From Duganella sp. BJB480 (GTDB lineage: Bacteria > Pseudomonadota > Gammaproteobacteria > Burkholderiales > Burkholderiaceae_D), in contig QVIN01000005.1 of assembly GCA_003416985.1 (NCBI GenBank), positions 248,001-312,000 of the forward strand: 64,000 nucleotides of DNA, in the 5' to 3' direction. Shown piece after piece: positions 29,387 through 40,774 of this stretch; within the stretch, counting starts at the first letter, position 1; each line of letters starts with the position of its first letter. The notes beneath the pieces are model-generated. The model worked only from the letters and a program-made list of their open reading frames with translations, was not told the DNA's origin and searched no databases. A program made the translations under genes and the position numbers.

Positions 29387-30556
29387 ATGCTGCTTTGGCT
29401 CGCTCAGTATTTTCAGCAGGACCTCGGACCACTCCGGGTCTTCAACTTCATCACCTTCCGCGCGGTGTTCGCCACCGCGACGGCGCTGCTCATCGGCCTG
29501 TCGGCCGGTCCGGCCGTGATCCGCAAGCTGACCGCCATGAAGTACGGCCAGGCCGTACGCACCGACGGTCCGCAGACCCACCTGAAAAAACACGGCACCC
29601 CGACCATGGGCGGCGTGCTGCTGTTGATCGCCATCGGCGTCTCCACGCTGCTGTGGTGCGACCTGTCCAACCGTCTGATCTGGCCGGTGCTGATCGTCAC
29701 GCTGGGCTTCGGCGCCGTCGGCTGGGTCGACGACTACCGCAAGGTGGTGCGCCAGGACCCCGAGGGCATGCGCTCGGCGGAAAAATACTTCTGGCAGTCG
29801 CTGGTCGGCATCGGCGCCGCGCTGTACCTGGCGTTCTCGGTGTCCGCGCCCAACGCCGGCAAGGTGTTCGAGCTGTTCTTCGCCTGGGTGCAGTCGGGTT
29901 TCTCGATGGACCTGCCGCCGAAGGCCGACCTGATCGTCCCGTTCTTCAAGACCATCAGCTACCCGCTGGGCGTGTGGGGCTTCATCGCGCTGACCTACTG
30001 TGTCATCGTCGGCACCAGCAACGCCGTTAACTTCACCGACGGCCTGGATGGCCTGGCGATCATGCCGACGATTATGGTCGGCTCCGCGCTCGGCCTGTTC
30101 GCCTACCTGACCGGCAGCGCCACGTATTCGAAGTACCTGTTCATCCCGCACATTCCCGGCGCGGGCGAGCTGATTATCTTCTGCGGCGCGCTGGCCGGCG
30201 CCGGCCTGGCCTTCCTGTGGTTTAACACCCATCCGGCCCAGGTGTTCATGGGCGACGTCGGCGCATTGGCGCTGGGCGGCGCGCTGGGCACCATCGCCGT
30301 CATCGTGCGCCAGGAAATCGTCCTGTTCATCATGGGCGGCATCTTCGTCGCCGAGACGGTGTCGGTGATTATCCAGGTGGCCTGGTTCAAGATCACCAAG
30401 AAGCGCTTCGGCGTCGGCCGCCGCGTGTTCCTGATGGCGCCCTTGCACCACCACTTCGAACAAAAAGGCTGGAAAGAGACCCAGGTCGTCGTGCGCTTCT
30501 GGATTATCACGATGATGCTCGTGCTGGTCGGACTCTCTACTTTGAAACTGCGCTGA
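29387..30556 (+). CDS. mraY: Phospho-MurNAc-pentapeptide transferase MraY
   Basis: A 389-residue inner-membrane enzyme with ten membrane segments that makes lipid I from UDP-MurNAc-pentapeptide and undecaprenyl phosphate. Catalytic-type aspartates lie in WVDDYRK and NFTDGLDGL, and the [12 protein letters not shown] loop and C-terminal MAPLHHHFE are present. Its TGA overlaps the murD ATG by one base. Confidence 0.96.
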   Translation: MLLWLAQYFQQDLGPLRVFNFITFRAVFATATALLIGLSAGPAVIRKLTAMKYGQAVRTDGPQTHLKKHGTPTMGGVLLLIAIGVSTLLWCDLSNRLIWPVLIVTLGFGAVGWVDDYRKVVRQDPEGMRSAEKYFWQSLVGIGAALYLAFSVSAPNAGKVFELFFAWVQSGFSMDLPPKADLIVPFFKTISYPLGVWGFIALTYCVIVGTSNAVNFTDGLDGLAIMPTIMVGSALGLFAYLTGSATYSKYLFIPHIPGAGELIIFCGALAGAGLAFLWFNTHPAQVFMGDVGALALGGALGTIAVIVRQEIVLFIMGGIFVAETVSVIIQVAWFKITKKRFGVGRRVFLMAPLHHHFEQKGWKETQVVVRFWIITMMLVLVGLSTLKLR

Positions 30557-32073
30557 TGATCTACGAAGGCAAAAACGCACTGGTACTGGGACTGGGTGAA
30601 TCCGGTCTGGCGATGGCGCTGTGGCTCGCCCGCAGCGGCGCGCGCGTGCGCGTGGCCGATACCCGCGAAGCGCCCGAGCGCCTGCCCGCGCTGCGCGCCG
30701 CCGTGCCGGACGCGGACTTCGTCGCCGGCCCGTTCGGCGCCGCGCTGCTCGAAGGCGTGGACTTCGTCGCCGTCAGCCCCGGCCTGGCGCCGTACCGCGA
30801 ACTGAAAGAGATCGCGCCCGCCGCCACCGCCGCCGGCATGCCGGTATGGGGCGAGATCGAACTGTTCGCGCAGGCGCTGGAAGCGCTGGAGCAGGAACGC
30901 GGCTACACGCCCAAGGTCATCGCCATCACCGGCACCAACGGCAAGACCACCGTCACCACCCTGGTCGGCCAACTGTGCGAACGCGCCGGCAAGACCGTGC
31001 GCGTGGCCGGCAACATCAGCCCCGCCGCGCTGGACGTACTGCGCGAAGTGATCGACGCCGGCGAACTGCCCGAGGTGTGGGTGCTGGAACTGTCGTCCTT
31101 CCAGCTGCAGACCACCTTCACGCTGGAAGCCGACGCCGCCACCGTATTGAACGTGACCCAGGACCACCTGGACTGGCACGGCGACATGCCGTCCTACGCC
31201 GCCGCCAAGCACCGCATCTTCGCCGCCGACACCGTGCGCGTGTTGAACCGCGACGACGCGACCGTGATGCGTATGGCCAGCGCCACCGGCCACAACGTCA
31301 CCTTCGGCATCGACGCGCCCACGCTGCGCGACGACTTTGGCCTGAACAGCGAACGCGGCGTGCTGTGGCTCGCCACCGCCGTACCGGCCGAGGAAGAGGG
31401 CGAACCGAAGAAGCGCAAGAAGAACGACCCGCCGCCGCCACCGGTCGAATGCATGGTCAAGAACCTGATGCCGGCCGACGCGCTGCAAATCCGCGGCGTG
31501 CACAACGCCGCCAACGCGCTGGCCGCGCTGGCCCTGTGCCGCGCCATCGACCTGCCACTGGCGCCGCTGCTGCACGGCCTGCGCGAATATCGCGGCCAGC
31601 CGCACCGCGTGGAACTGGTCAGCGCCATCAACGGCGTCGAATACTACGACGACAGCAAGGGCACCAACGTCGGCGCCACCGTGGCCGCGTTGAACGGCTT
31701 GGGCAGGGCCTTCACCGGCGCCAGCCAGCGCCTGGTGGTCATCATGGGCGGCGACGGCAAAGGGCAGGACTTCGCGCCGCTGGCCGAGCCGGTGTCGCGC
31801 TACGTGCGCGCCGTGATGCTGATCGGCCGCGACGCGCCGCAGATCCGCGCTGCGCTGGAAGCCTCGGCGGACCTGGGCTATGACATCGAGGACTGCGGCA
31901 CCGACCTGCCGCAAGCCGTCAAGCGCGCCGGCGAACTGGCGCAAGCCGGCGACGCCGTGCTGCTGTCGCCGGCCTGCGCCAGCATGGACATGTTCAAGAA
32001 CTACGCGCATCGCGCCCAGGTGTTCATCGACACCGTGCGCGAGATCGCCCTCGACGCGGGACAGGAGCTCTGA
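30556..32073 (+). CDS. murD: UDP-MurNAc-L-alanine--D-glutamate ligase MurD
   Basis: A 505-residue Mur ligase adding D-glutamate. Rossmann N-terminus [16 protein letters not shown] loop [29 protein letters not shown], and C-terminal NDSKGTN-type stretch ([13 protein letters not shown]). It is about 65 residues longer than E. coli MurD. Part of that is a charged/proline-rich insert at about residues 276-298 ([18 protein letters not shown]) in the central domain. Overlaps mraY and ftsW by one base each. Confidence 0.95.
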   Translation: MIYEGKNALVLGLGESGLAMALWLARSGARVRVADTREAPERLPALRAAVPDADFVAGPFGAALLEGVDFVAVSPGLAPYRELKEIAPAATAAGMPVWGEIELFAQALEALEQERGYTPKVIAITGTNGKTTVTTLVGQLCERAGKTVRVAGNISPAALDVLREVIDAGELPEVWVLELSSFQLQTTFTLEADAATVLNVTQDHLDWHGDMPSYAAAKHRIFAADTVRVLNRDDATVMRMASATGHNVTFGIDAPTLRDDFGLNSERGVLWLATAVPAEEEGEPKKRKKNDPPPPPVECMVKNLMPADALQIRGVHNAANALAALALCRAIDLPLAPLLHGLREYRGQPHRVELVSAINGVEYYDDSKGTNVGATVAALNGLGRAFTGASQRLVVIMGGDGKGQDFAPLAEPVSRYVRAVMLIGRDAPQIRAALEASADLGYDIEDCGTDLPQAVKRAGELAQAGDAVLLSPACASMDMFKNYAHRAQVFIDTVREIALDAGQEL

Positions 32074-33293
32074 TGGCCTTCCAGATGCCGTTCCGCTTTG
32101 CTGACAAGTCGACGCCACCGTCGATGGACAGCCGCGCGCGGCAATCGAAGATGATGGAGTACGACCAGCCGCTGGTCTGGGTCACGCTGCTATTGATGCT
32201 GCTCGGGATGGTGATGGTGTATTCGGCCTCGATCTCGCTGCCGGATTCGCCCAAGTTCGCCAACTACGTGCGCTGGCAGAACACCTACTTCCTGCAACGG
32301 CAGGCGATGTTCATCGCCGTCTCGCTGCTGGCCGGCCTGTTCGTGTTCCGCATCCGTATCTGCGACCTGCAGAAGGCCGCGCCGTACCTGTTCATTGGCA
32401 CCCTGGTGCTGCTGGTGCTGGTGCTGATCCCCGGCCTGGGCGTGGTGGTCAACGGTGGCCGCCGCTGGCTGTCGCTCAAGGTGTTCAACGTGCAGCCCTC
32501 GGAACTGATGAAAGTCGTGGCCGTGCTGTACGCCGCCGACTACACCGTGCGCAAGCAGGAATACATGCACAAGCTGACCAAGGGCTTCATGCCGATGGCG
32601 GCGGCGGTCGGCTTCGTCGGCCTGTTGCTGCTGCTCGAACCCGACCTGGGCGCCTTCGGCGTGATCGTCTGCATCGCCATGGGCATCCTGTTCCTGGGCG
32701 GGATCAACGCCATCTGGTTCGGCGGCATCGGCGCGGTGCTGGTGGTGATCTTCGGCTCCATCATCGCGTTGTCGAAATTCCGCCGCGAGCGCTACTTCGC
32801 CTACCTCAATCCCTGGGAAGAGGACAACGCCTTGAACAAGGCCTACCAGCTGACCCACTCGCTGATCGCCTTCGGGCGCGGCGAGATTTTTGGCGTTGGC
32901 CTGGGCGGCAGCGTCGAGAAGCTGCACTACCTGCCGGAAGCGCACACCGACTTCCTGCTGGCGGTGATCGGCGAGGAACTCGGCCTGGCCGGCGTGCTGG
33001 TGGTGATCGCCATGTTCTACTGGTTGATCAAGCGCGCCTTCGACATCGGCCGCCAGGCCATCGCCATCGACCAGACCTTTGCCGGCCTCACGGCCAAGGG
33101 CATCGGCATCTGGATCGGCGTGCAGACGTTTATCAATATGGGCGTCAACCTTGGCCTGCTGCCGACCAAGGGCTTGACCCTGCCGCTGATGAGCTATGGC
33201 GGCACGGGCGTGGTTATTAACTGCATCGGACTCGCGATCCTGCTCCGGATCGACTACGAGAACCGGGTCCTGATGCGTGGTGGCAGATTATGA
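32073..33293 (+). CDS. ftsW: Peptidoglycan glycosyltransferase FtsW
   Basis: A 406-residue SEDS-family integral membrane protein, about ten membrane segments, polymerising septal glycan with FtsI. Conserved NGGRRWL, QPSELMK, LLEPDLG and SYGGTGV motifs are present; a hydrophilic N-terminus of about 35 residues precedes the first segment. Its 3' end overlaps the murG start by 4 bases. Confidence 0.96.
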   Translation: MAFQMPFRFADKSTPPSMDSRARQSKMMEYDQPLVWVTLLLMLLGMVMVYSASISLPDSPKFANYVRWQNTYFLQRQAMFIAVSLLAGLFVFRIRICDLQKAAPYLFIGTLVLLVLVLIPGLGVVVNGGRRWLSLKVFNVQPSELMKVVAVLYAADYTVRKQEYMHKLTKGFMPMAAAVGFVGLLLLLEPDLGAFGVIVCIAMGILFLGGINAIWFGGIGAVLVVIFGSIIALSKFRRERYFAYLNPWEEDNALNKAYQLTHSLIAFGRGEIFGVGLGGSVEKLHYLPEAHTDFLLAVIGEELGLAGVLVVIAMFYWLIKRAFDIGRQAIAIDQTFAGLTAKGIGIWIGVQTFINMGVNLGLLPTKGLTLPLMSYGGTGVVINCIGLAILLRIDYENRVLMRGGRL

Positions 33294-34357
33294 AACGACT
33301 GATGATCATGGCGGCCGGCACCGGCGGCCACATATTCCCCGGCCTGGCGATCGCGCAGACCCTGCGCGCGCGCGGCTGGGAAGTGACCTGGCTGGGTACC
33401 GCCGCCGGCATGGAACAGGACCTGGTGCCCAAGCACGGCATCGCGATGGACAGCATCGACTTCACCGGCATGCGCGGCAAGGGCCTGGCGCACACGCTGG
33501 GCGGCGCGCTCAAGATGGTCAAGGCCTTCGCCGCCTGCTTCGGCTACATCGGCAGCCGCAAGCCGGACGTGGTGCTGGGCATGGGCGGCTATGTCACCGT
33601 GCCGGGCGGCCTGATGGCGCGCCTGCGCGGCGTGCCGCTGGTGCTGGTCAACGCCGACGCCGCGCTGCTGCTGTCGAATAAAACGCTGGTGCCGTTCGCC
33701 GATCGCGTGTGCTTCGGCTTCCCGGCCAATTTCGGCAAGGCCGCCAGCAAGGCCGTCGTCACCGGCAACCCGGTGCGCAAGGAGATCCTGGACCTGCCCG
33801 CGCCGGACCTGCGTTTCTTCGGCCGCGAGGGCCCGCTGCGCATCCTGGTGGTGGGCGGCAGCTTGGGCGCCAAGGCGCTGAACGACAACCTGCCGGCCGC
33901 GCTGGCGCTGATCCCGGCCGCGCAGCGTCCGCAGGTGACGCACCAATCGGGCAAGAAGAACATCGACGCGCTGCGCGCCGCCTACGCCGAGGCGGGTGTG
34001 GAGGCGAACGTGGTCGACTTCATCGACGACATGGCGGCGGCCTACAGCCAGGCCGACTTGGTGATCTGCCGCGCCGGCGCGATCACCGTGTCGGAACTGA
34101 CCGCCGCCGGCGTGGCCAGCGTGCTGGTGCCGCTGGTCGCATCGACCACCAGCCACCAGCGCGACAACGCGCAGTGGATGGCGAAACAGAACGCGGCGAT
34201 CCACATGCCGCAATCGGAAATGAGCGCGCAGAGTGTGGCGACGCTGTTGGAAACGCTGACTCGCGGCGCCTGCCAGACCATGGCGATGGCGGCGCGCGAT
34301 GTGGGCAAACGCGATGCGAACGACGCTATCGCACAGGTATTGGAACAATTAGCATGA
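33290..34357 (+). CDS. murG: UDP-GlcNAc:lipid I transferase MurG
   Basis: A 355-residue peripheral membrane GT-B glycosyltransferase making lipid II from lipid I. The N-terminal [15 protein letters not shown] motif, the [11 protein letters not shown] stretch, [13 protein letters not shown] and the UDP-GlcNAc site [11 protein letters not shown]...ASVLVPL are intact. Its stop overlaps the murC ATG (ATGA). Confidence 0.96.
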   Translation: MKRLMIMAAGTGGHIFPGLAIAQTLRARGWEVTWLGTAAGMEQDLVPKHGIAMDSIDFTGMRGKGLAHTLGGALKMVKAFAACFGYIGSRKPDVVLGMGGYVTVPGGLMARLRGVPLVLVNADAALLLSNKTLVPFADRVCFGFPANFGKAASKAVVTGNPVRKEILDLPAPDLRFFGREGPLRILVVGGSLGAKALNDNLPAALALIPAAQRPQVTHQSGKKNIDALRAAYAEAGVEANVVDFIDDMAAAYSQADLVICRAGAITVSELTAAGVASVLVPLVASTTSHQRDNAQWMAKQNAAIHMPQSEMSAQSVATLLETLTRGACQTMAMAARDVGKRDANDAIAQVLEQLA

Positions 34358-35745
34358 AACATAAAGTACAGAATATTCACTTCGTCGGCATCGGCGGCAG
34401 CGGCATGAGCGGCATCGCCGAAGTGCTGCTCACGCTCGGCTACACCGTGTCCGGCTCGGACCTGGGCAGCAACGCCGTCACCCAACGCCTGGCCGACATG
34501 GGCGCCACCGTCTACCAGGGCCACGCCGCCGGCAACATCGGCGACGCCGACGCCGTCGTCACCTCGACCGCCGTCCAGCAGGACAACCCGGAAGTGGTGG
34601 CCGCGCGCAGCCGCAAGATCCCCATCGTGCCGCGCGCCGTGATGCTGGGCGAGTTGATGCGCCTGAAGCGCGGCATCGCCATCGCCGGCACGCACGGCAA
34701 GACCACCACCACCAGCCTGGTCGCGTCGGTGCTGGCGCAGGGCGGCCTCGATCCGACCTTCGTCATCGGCGGCCGCCTGACCGCCGCCGGCGCCAACGCC
34801 AAGCTGGGCACCGGCGACTACCTGGTGGCCGAAGCCGACGAATCGGATGCATCGTTCCTGAACCTGACGCCGATGATCGAAGTGATCACCAACATCGACG
34901 CCGACCACATGGAAACCTACGAGCACGATTTCGAAAAGCTCAAGCAGGCCTTCGTCAGCTTCACGCACCGCCTGCCGTTCTACGGCCGCGCCATGCTGTG
35001 CATCGACGACCAGCACGTGCGCTCCATCCTGCCGCAGGTGACCAAGCCGGTGACCACCTACGGCTTCCACGAGGACGCCGAAGTACGCGCCGTGAACGCC
35101 CGCGCGGTCGGCGTCGAGATGCACTTCACCGTGATCCAGGAAGGCTACCCGGACCTGGACGTGGTGCTGAACCAGCCCGGCCTGCACAACGTGCAGAACG
35201 CCTGCTCGGCCATCGCCATCGCGCGCGAGATCGGCATCGAGGACAAGGACACCCAGGCCGGCCTGGCCGCCTTCGCGGGCGTGGGCCGCCGCTTCACCAA
35301 ATACGGCGACGTCGCCATCCCCGGCGGTGGCACCTTCACGCTGGTGGACGACTTCGGCCACCACCCGCTGGAGATGGAAGTGACCACCGCCGCCGCGCGC
35401 GCCGCCTATCCCGGCCGCCGCCTGGTGCTGGCCTTCCAGCCGCACCGCTACAGCCGCACGCGCGACCTGTTCGAGGATTTCGTCAAGGTGCTGGGCACCG
35501 TGGACGTGCTGGTGCTGGCGGAAGTCTACGCCGCCGGCGAAGCGCCCATCGTGGCCGCCGACGGCCGCTCGCTGGCGCACGCATTGCGCGCGCGCGGCAA
35601 GACAGAACCGATTTTTGTGGAGGCGATCGGCGATATGCCGGAAACCATCATGGGCGTGGTGCGCGACGGCGACGTCGTCATGACCATGGGCGCAGGCTCG
35701 ATCAGCGGCGTCCCTGCCAAACTGACTAACTATCCAAAGGTCTGA
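34354..35745 (+). CDS. murC: UDP-MurNAc--L-alanine ligase MurC
   Basis: A 463-residue Mur ligase adding the first residue, L-alanine. N-terminal [20 protein letters not shown] loop [21 protein letters not shown], and C-terminal [12 protein letters not shown] 34354 overlaps the murG stop; longer upstream frames are murG shadows. Two bases separate it from ddlB. Confidence 0.96.
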   Translation: MKHKVQNIHFVGIGGSGMSGIAEVLLTLGYTVSGSDLGSNAVTQRLADMGATVYQGHAAGNIGDADAVVTSTAVQQDNPEVVAARSRKIPIVPRAVMLGELMRLKRGIAIAGTHGKTTTTSLVASVLAQGGLDPTFVIGGRLTAAGANAKLGTGDYLVAEADESDASFLNLTPMIEVITNIDADHMETYEHDFEKLKQAFVSFTHRLPFYGRAMLCIDDQHVRSILPQVTKPVTTYGFHEDAEVRAVNARAVGVEMHFTVIQEGYPDLDVVLNQPGLHNVQNACSAIAIAREIGIEDKDTQAGLAAFAGVGRRFTKYGDVAIPGGGTFTLVDDFGHHPLEMEVTTAAARAAYPGRRLVLAFQPHRYSRTRDLFEDFVKVLGTVDVLVLAEVYAAGEAPIVAADGRSLAHALRARGKTEPIFVEAIGDMPETIMGVVRDGDVVMTMGAGSISGVPAKLTNYPKV

Positions 35746-35747
35746 AA

Positions 35748-36707
<960 letters not shown>

Positions 36708-36715
36708 GCAGCACG

Positions 36716-37519
36716 ATGTGGCAAGACGCTAAAGCCTTGAATGCGACCGCCAGCGGCATTTTCGTCCTGACGCTGTTGGCATGCATCGCGGCGGGCGTAT
36801 GGTGGGTGGCGCAGCGGCCGATGTTCACGCTGCGCACGATACGGATCGAGACGATCGGGCAGGACGAGTTAAAGCATGTGAATCACCTGACGCTGCGCAG
36901 CAACGCGTTGGGCCGCATCAAGGGCAACTTCTTCACGACGAATCTGGATGCGGTGCGCCAGGCGTTTGAATCGGTGCCCTGGGTGCGCCGCGCAACGGTG
37001 CGCCGCGAGTGGCCGGACCAGCTGATCGTGGCGTTGGAGGAGCATGAGGCGCTCGGCACGTGGGGCGAGGACGGCAAGCTGCTGTCGACCAAGGGCGATG
37101 TGTTCACCGCCAACCTGGCCGAGGCGGAAGAGGATCACACGCTGCCGGAGTTCGATGGACCGGACGGCAGCGAGAAGGAAGTGCTGTCGCGTTACGACGA
37201 GCTGCGCACCTGGTTCGCGCCGCTCAAGCTGGTGCCGGAGGCGCTGTCGCTGTCGGGACGCTACGCATGGACGGTGAAGCTGAACAACGGCATGAGCGTG
37301 GCGCTGGGGCGTGAGCAGACCAGCACCACGTTGAAGGAAAGGGTGGACCGCCTGATGGGAATTTATCCGCAGCTGGTGGAGCACTTGCAGAACATCGAGA
37401 CCATCGATATGCGGTACCAGAACGGGCTGGCCCTGAGCGCGGCGGGATTGAAGATTCCGGCCGAGGGAGCCAAGCCGAAAGCGGCAGTTAAAAAGAACAA
37501 CGTTAAACCACAACACTAA
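36716..37519 (+). CDS. ftsQ: Cell-division protein FtsQ
   Basis: A 267-residue bitopic protein: cytoplasmic tail, one membrane segment (about 16-34), POTRA domain (FTLRTIRIETIG) and a beta domain (PWVRRATVRREWPDQLIVALEEHEALGTW). I start at ATG 36716 (MWQDAKAL), since the frame upstream overlaps ddlB. FtsQ recruits FtsL and FtsB. The C-terminal tail is lysine-rich. Confidence 0.94.
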   Translation: MWQDAKALNATASGIFVLTLLACIAAGVWWVAQRPMFTLRTIRIETIGQDELKHVNHLTLRSNALGRIKGNFFTTNLDAVRQAFESVPWVRRATVRREWPDQLIVALEEHEALGTWGEDGKLLSTKGDVFTANLAEAEEDHTLPEFDGPDGSEKEVLSRYDELRTWFAPLKLVPEALSLSGRYAWTVKLNNGMSVALGREQTSTTLKERVDRLMGIYPQLVEHLQNIETIDMRYQNGLALSAAGLKIPAEGAKPKAAVKKNNVKPQH

Positions 37520-37554
37520 GCAGTAACAGCAGGCGAGAGAGTAGGCTAAAAGAC

Positions 37555-38787
37555 ATGACTAAAGACGCGAAAAACCTGATCGTCGGCCTCGATATCGGCA
37601 CCTCGAAAGTGGTGGCCGTGGTGGCCGAGGTGATGGGCGATGGACGCCACGAGGTGATCGGGCTGGGCCAGCACGAATCGAAAGGCCTGAAGAAGGGCGT
37701 GGTGGTGAACATCGAAGCGACCGTCGAATCGATCCAGCGCGCGCTGGAAGAGGCGGAGCTGATGGCCGACTGCAAAATCCGCAATGTCTACGCCGGCATC
37801 GCGGGCAGCCATATCCGCAGCTTCAATTCCAGCGGCATGGTCGCCATCAAGGACAAGGAAGTGACGGCCACCGACGTGGCGCGCGTGATCGAGACGGCCA
37901 AGGCGGTCAACATCCCGACCGACCAGCAGCTGCTGCACACGGTGCCGCAGGAGTTCATCGTCGACAGCCAGGAAGACGTGCGCGAGCCGATCGGCATGAG
38001 CGGCATCCGGCTGGAGGTGAAGGTCCACATCGTCACCGGCGCCGTGTCGGCGGTGCAGAACATCGTCAAGTGCGTGCGCCGCTGCGGCCTGGAAGTGTCG
38101 GACCTGATCCTGCAGCCGATGGCGTCGGCCGACGCCGTGCTCACGCCGGACGAAAAAGAATTGGGCGTGGTGTTGATCGACATCGGCGGCGGCACCACCG
38201 ACGTCGCCGTGTTCTCGGACGGCGCGATCCGCCACACCGCCGTGATCCCGATCGCCGGCGACCAGATCACCAACGACATCGCGATGGCGCTGCGCACGCC
38301 GACCTCGGAAGCGGAAGAGATCAAGATCCGCTACGGCGTGGCCAAGCAGGTGCTGGCCGATCCGGGCGAGACGCTGGAAGTGCCGGGCCTGGGCGACCGC
38401 GGTCCGCGCAACCTGTCGCGCCAGGCGCTGGCCGCCGTGATCGAGCCGCGCGTCGAAGAGCTGTTCGCCATGGTGCACCAGGTGGTGCGCGAATCCGGTT
38501 ACGAAGGCGTGCTGTCGTCGGGCATCGTGCTCACCGGCGGCACCGCGATCATGCCGGGTATGGTCGAGATGGCGGAAGACATATTCCTCAAGCCGGCGCG
38601 CCTTGGCACGCCGGACTATCGTGGCCAGTTGGCCGACGTGGTGCGCAGTCCGCGCTACGCGACCGTGCTTGGCCTGTTGTTGGAAGCGAAAAAGCAGTAC
38701 CTGCGTGGCCACATCGTCACGCGGCAGGATGGTTCGGTGAAGGCGGTATGGCAGCGCATGAAAGAATGGTTCTTGGGTAATTTTTAA
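37555..38787 (+). CDS. ftsA: Cell-division protein FtsA
   Basis: A 410-residue actin-like ATPase that tethers FtsZ to the membrane. Phosphate motifs GLDIGTSKV and DIGGGTTDVAVF, adenosine motif TGGTAIMPGM, the SHUT domain with QEFIVDSQEDVREPIGMSG, and a C-terminal amphipathic helix (VWQRMKEWFLGNF) for membrane binding. It follows ftsQ by 35 bases. Confidence 0.96.
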   Translation: MTKDAKNLIVGLDIGTSKVVAVVAEVMGDGRHEVIGLGQHESKGLKKGVVVNIEATVESIQRALEEAELMADCKIRNVYAGIAGSHIRSFNSSGMVAIKDKEVTATDVARVIETAKAVNIPTDQQLLHTVPQEFIVDSQEDVREPIGMSGIRLEVKVHIVTGAVSAVQNIVKCVRRCGLEVSDLILQPMASADAVLTPDEKELGVVLIDIGGGTTDVAVFSDGAIRHTAVIPIAGDQITNDIAMALRTPTSEAEEIKIRYGVAKQVLADPGETLEVPGLGDRGPRNLSRQALAAVIEPRVEELFAMVHQVVRESGYEGVLSSGIVLTGGTAIMPGMVEMAEDIFLKPARLGTPDYRGQLADVVRSPRYATVLGLLLEAKKQYLRGHIVTRQDGSVKAVWQRMKEWFLGNF

Positions 38788-38818
38788 GCGTATTTTCTAA
38801 ACTATTTATATTAAAACC

Positions 38819-38874
38819 GCAGTTTTCAATCCCCAGTTCTTCTAACGATATGAGGACTGGCGCTTGAAAACCGC
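38819..38874 (+). promoter_or_regulatory. Hairpin leader upstream of ftsZ
   Basis: GCAGTTTTCAA (38819-38829) pairs with TTGAAAACCGC (38864-38874), 10 of 11 positions, around an inner CCAGT/ACTGG stem. It ends 21 bases before the ftsZ ATG and near its ribosome site, so it may tune ftsZ translation or mRNA stability. Confidence 0.5.
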
Positions 38875-38895
38875 ATTCTGATAGGGAGTCACATC

Positions 38896-40119
38896 ATGGA
38901 GTTTGATATGGTCGATAACGCAGCTTTGGGCACCGTCATCAAGGTCGTCGGAGTCGGCGGAGCAGGTGGCAATGCAGTTCAACACATGATCAACAAGGGT
39001 ATGGTCGGCGTCGAGTTCATCGCCGCGAATACCGATGCGCAGGCGCTGTCCACCTCCAAGGCCCACAACGTCATCCAGATCGGCGAGACCGGCCTGGGCG
39101 CGGGCATGAAGCCGGACGTCGGCCGCAAGCTGGCCGAGGAATCGCGCCAGCGCATCGAAGACTCGCTGCGCGGCGCGCACATGGTCTTCATCGCCGCCGG
39201 CATGGGCGGCGGCACCGGCACCGGCGCAGCACCGATCGTGGCCGAAGTGGCCAAGTCGCTCGGCGCGCTGACCGTGGCCGTGGTGTCCAAGCCGTTCTCG
39301 CACGAAGGCCAGAAGTGCATGGACATCGCCGACGAAGGCCTGGAACAGCTGTCGGCCAACGTCGACTCGCTGATCGTGATCCTCAACGAGAAGCTCGAAG
39401 AGATCTACGAAGACGAATCGCTGATCGAATGGCTGCAGCACGCCGACGATGTGCTCAACAACGCCGTCGCCGGTATCGCCGAGATCATCAACGTGCCGGG
39501 CCACATCAACGTCGACTTCAACGACGTCAAGACCATCATGGGCGAGCAGGGCAAGGCCATGATGGGCACCGCGACCGCGTCCGGCATCGACCGCGCGCGC
39601 ATCGCCGCCGAGCAGGCGGTGGCCTCGCCGCTGCTGGACGGCGTCGACCTGTCGGGCGCCCGTGGCGTGCTGGTCAACGTGACCGCGTCGCGTGGCCTGA
39701 AGGGTAAGGAGATCAAGGAAGTCATGGCCGCCGTGCGCGCCTTCGCCGCGCCGGACGCGTCGATCGCCCAGGGCATCGCCTACGACGACAACATGGGCGA
39801 CGACATCCGCGTCACCGTGGTCGCCACCGGCCTGGGCAAGACCAAGAAGCACGTGCAGCTGGTTCCTCAGCAGATGCTGCGCACCGGCACCCACAACAGC
39901 CCGATGATGCCATCGGCTGCCTTGGGTGGCGCGGCTTCGTCGTCGGTGTCGATGGGCGCCACCAGCGGCATGGGCGGCGGCGCGTCGCCGGCCTTCGACG
40001 GCATGAAGGCGCCGGCCGTATGGCGTCGCGAATCGGCTTCCGAGCAGGTGCGCGCGATGGAAAAGAATGGCATGGAAACCTACGACATTCCCGCCTTCCT
40101 GCGCAAGCAGGCGGATTAA
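38896..40119 (+). CDS. ftsZ: Cell-division GTPase FtsZ
   Basis: A 407-residue tubulin-like GTPase forming the Z-ring. GTP-binding signature GGGTGTGAAP, T7-loop region NVDFNDVKTIM, a Gly/Ser/Ala-rich linker (about 325-375), and the conserved C-terminal peptide YDIPAFLRKQ that binds FtsA and ZapD. GGGAG 7 bases before ATG 38896. Separated from ftsA by a 108-base structured leader and followed by a terminator, which ends the dcw cluster. Confidence 0.97.
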   Translation: MEFDMVDNAALGTVIKVVGVGGAGGNAVQHMINKGMVGVEFIAANTDAQALSTSKAHNVIQIGETGLGAGMKPDVGRKLAEESRQRIEDSLRGAHMVFIAAGMGGGTGTGAAPIVAEVAKSLGALTVAVVSKPFSHEGQKCMDIADEGLEQLSANVDSLIVILNEKLEEIYEDESLIEWLQHADDVLNNAVAGIAEIINVPGHINVDFNDVKTIMGEQGKAMMGTATASGIDRARIAAEQAVASPLLDGVDLSGARGVLVNVTASRGLKGKEIKEVMAAVRAFAAPDASIAQGIAYDDNMGDDIRVTVVATGLGKTKKHVQLVPQQMLRTGTHNSPMMPSAALGGAASSSVSMGATSGMGGGASPAFDGMKAPAVWRRESASEQVRAMEKNGMETYDIPAFLRKQAD

Positions 40120-40147
40120 GGCATACTGCTGGCTCTAAGCCGGTGAG

Positions 40148-40172
40148 AGCCGCGCCTGGGCGCGGCTTTTTT
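40148..40172 (+). terminator. Rho-independent terminator of ftsZ
   Basis: AGCCGCGC and GCGCGGCT around CTGG, followed by TTTTTT. Confidence 0.93.
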
Positions 40173-40202
40173 ACGTTCAACATTTTATAAAAGGAGTCAT
40201 CC

Positions 40203-40706
40203 ATGACCATCAAGATTGGCGACACCCTGCCGGAAGGCACCCTGTCCGAATTCATCGAAACCGAGACCGAAGGCTGCTCGCTGGGCCCGAACACGTTCAA
40301 CGTACAAGACCTGGTCAAGGGCAAGAAGATCGCGATCTTCGGCCTGCCGGGCGCCTACACCCCGACCTGCTCGGCACAGCACGTGCCGGGCTACGTCAAG
40401 CACGCCGCCGACCTGAAAGCCAAGGGCGTCGACGAAATCTGGTGCATCTCGGTCAATGACGCCTTCGTCATGGGCGCGTGGGGCCGCGACCAGAAAGCCA
40501 CCGGCACCGTCCGCATGATGGCCGACGGCAACGCCGCCTACTCCAAGGCCCTGGGCCTGGACGCCGACTTCAGCAAGTTCGGCATGGGCACCCGCTCGCA
40601 GCGCTACTCGATGCTGGTCGAGAACGGCGTCGTGACGCAGCTGAACATCGAACAAGGCGGCAAGTTCGAAGTGTCGAACGCCGAAACCCTGCTGGCCCAG
40701 GCGTAA
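40203..40706 (+). CDS. Peroxiredoxin, Prx5 family
   Basis: A 167-residue thiol peroxidase. The peroxidatic Cys56 lies in PGAYTPTCS, and FGMGTRSQRYSMLVENG is a Prx5 hallmark. A further Cys81 (WCISV) may act in resolution. It reduces peroxides using thioredoxin, glutaredoxin or glutathione. AAAGGAG is 8 bases before the ATG. It lies between its own terminator and that of ftsZ, and in related genomes usually links ftsZ to lpxC. Confidence 0.93.
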   Translation: MTIKIGDTLPEGTLSEFIETETEGCSLGPNTFNVQDLVKGKKIAIFGLPGAYTPTCSAQHVPGYVKHAADLKAKGVDEIWCISVNDAFVMGAWGRDQKATGTVRMMADGNAAYSKALGLDADFSKFGMGTRSQRYSMLVENGVVTQLNIEQGGKFEVSNAETLLAQA

Positions 40707-40730
40707 GCGCCGGACTGGCTGGATGCAGCA

Positions 40731-40758
40731 AAAAAAACGGCGCTGCGGCGCCGTTTTT
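40731..40758 (+). terminator. Rho-independent terminator after the peroxiredoxin gene
   Basis: ACGGCGC and GCGCCGT around TGCG, with A-run before and T-run after, so possibly bidirectional. It ends only 16 bases before the next start codon. Confidence 0.92.
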
Positions 40759-40774
40759 GTATTAATCTCACAAT

